Below are positions 50,069-50,219 of a DNA stretch of 50,219 nucleotides, piece after piece. This DNA is from a virus. The translations under genes were made by a program, and so were the position numbers. The stretch spans positions 1 to 50,219 of IMG/VR virus record IMGVR_UViG_3300033148_005162; one strand, written 5' to 3'. Below the pieces are notes generated by a model. It did no database searches. It was not told the origin of the DNA and saw nothing but the letters and a program-made list of their open reading frames with translations. The stretch's first letter is position 1. Each line of letters opens with the position of its first letter.

Positions 50069-50219
50069 TCATTTTAATTTTAATTCATAATACACTTTTT
50101 TTCCCTCCAGATATTTCCGGAGGTCACGACGGACATCGAGCTCTCCGCCGTGAATTACTATTTTGTTGATCTCCGTACCATCCCAAGAGAAATGGTACGT
50201 GATCTCAGGTAAACCGGTT
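50069..50219 (-). CDS. Early protein, 3' part of the gene spanning the circular joint
   Basis: This stretch continues the frame that runs off base 1. It encodes the last part of the 217-residue protein (ending YLEGKKVYYELKLK) and stops at a TGA, 50069-50071. Bases 50172-50219 duplicate 1-48. See the entry at 1-551 for the full description. Confidence 0.9.
   Translation of the reverse strand, partial: TGLPEITYHFSWDGTEINKIVIHGGELDVRRDLRKYLEGKKVYYELKLK
50172..50219. repeat. Terminal direct repeat, right copy
   Basis: Identical to bases 1-48. It closes the molecule into a circle. Confidence 0.95.

Noticed and set aside
1-50219. Integrase, attachment site or other sign of a prophage
   Set aside because: I found no tyrosine or serine integrase, excisionase or tRNA-like attachment site. 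The two HTH genes alone do not show a temperate lifestyle.
1-50219. Diversity-generating retroelement acting on the fibre genes
   Set aside because: No reverse transcriptase gene and no template/variable repeat pair seen.

Overview
This window looks like one complete, circular or circularly permuted genome of a tailed phage (Caudoviricetes, siphovirus-like). The first and last 48 bases are identical, and a 217-codon gene stays open across the joined ends, giving a unit of about 50.17 kb. Every gene I can support lies on the minus strand. The DNA is AT-rich apart from the gene at the joint. Minus-strand starts usually have strong AGGAG-type ribosome sites, and the two best promoters read TTGACA-17-TATATT. 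Several signal peptides end in a Q-flanked cleavage site. With the GH108 endolysin and a spanin-like gene this points to a Gram-negative host, possibly of the FCB superphylum (Bacteroidota, Ignavibacteriota and relatives); the host call is tentative. I recognise no integrase, tRNA or CRISPR.

Layout, read in the direction of transcription (falling coordinates). (1) A promoter-bearing gap (552-1001) starts a small early operon that wraps through the ends (551 to 1, then 50171 to 47812) and encodes two paralogous proteins plus small unknowns. It ends at a bidirectional hairpin near 47.78 kb. (2) Two small HTH proteins (47079-47662) flank a second strong promoter with an inverted repeat over its -10 box. 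It heads the replication/recombination operon (47.1-35.6 kb): Cas4/RecB-like nuclease, Sak4-like ATPase, coiled-coil partner, SSB-like protein with acidic tail, ERCC4-type nuclease, RHH-like protein, zinc-finger proteins, XPD/DinG-type Fe-S helicase, PP-loop (PAPS-reductase family) enzyme and RusA. An octamer-periodic AATAC/TTAC repeat tract (41.86-42.15 kb) is a candidate origin. (3) A ParB-like protein, a Trm1-like methyltransferase and a radical SAM protein (33.2-35.2 kb) form, with the PP-loop enzyme, a possible nucleic-acid modification group. (4) Packaging and head: TerS-like, TerL with a long disordered insertion, a portal-MuF-ADP-ribosyltransferase fusion, prohead protease, HK97-type capsid protein and decoration protein. 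(5) Connector and tail: head-tail connectors, tail tube, gpG/gpGT-type overlapping chaperone genes needing a +1/-2 frameshift, tape measure, hub, and fibre-like proteins. (6) Lysis: holin-like, XhlA-like, spanin-like, membrane protein and GH108 endolysin.

The most unusual content is: the three-domain portal-MuF-ART fusion, which could deliver an ADP-ribosyltransferase with the virion; four proteins in the structural operon with Sec-type signal sequences (a seven-bladed propeller, a LamG fibre, a DNRLRE protein and a small anchored protein); the radical SAM/methyltransferase/ParB/PP-loop group; and a series of hairpins whose U-tracts face the strand that has no genes.
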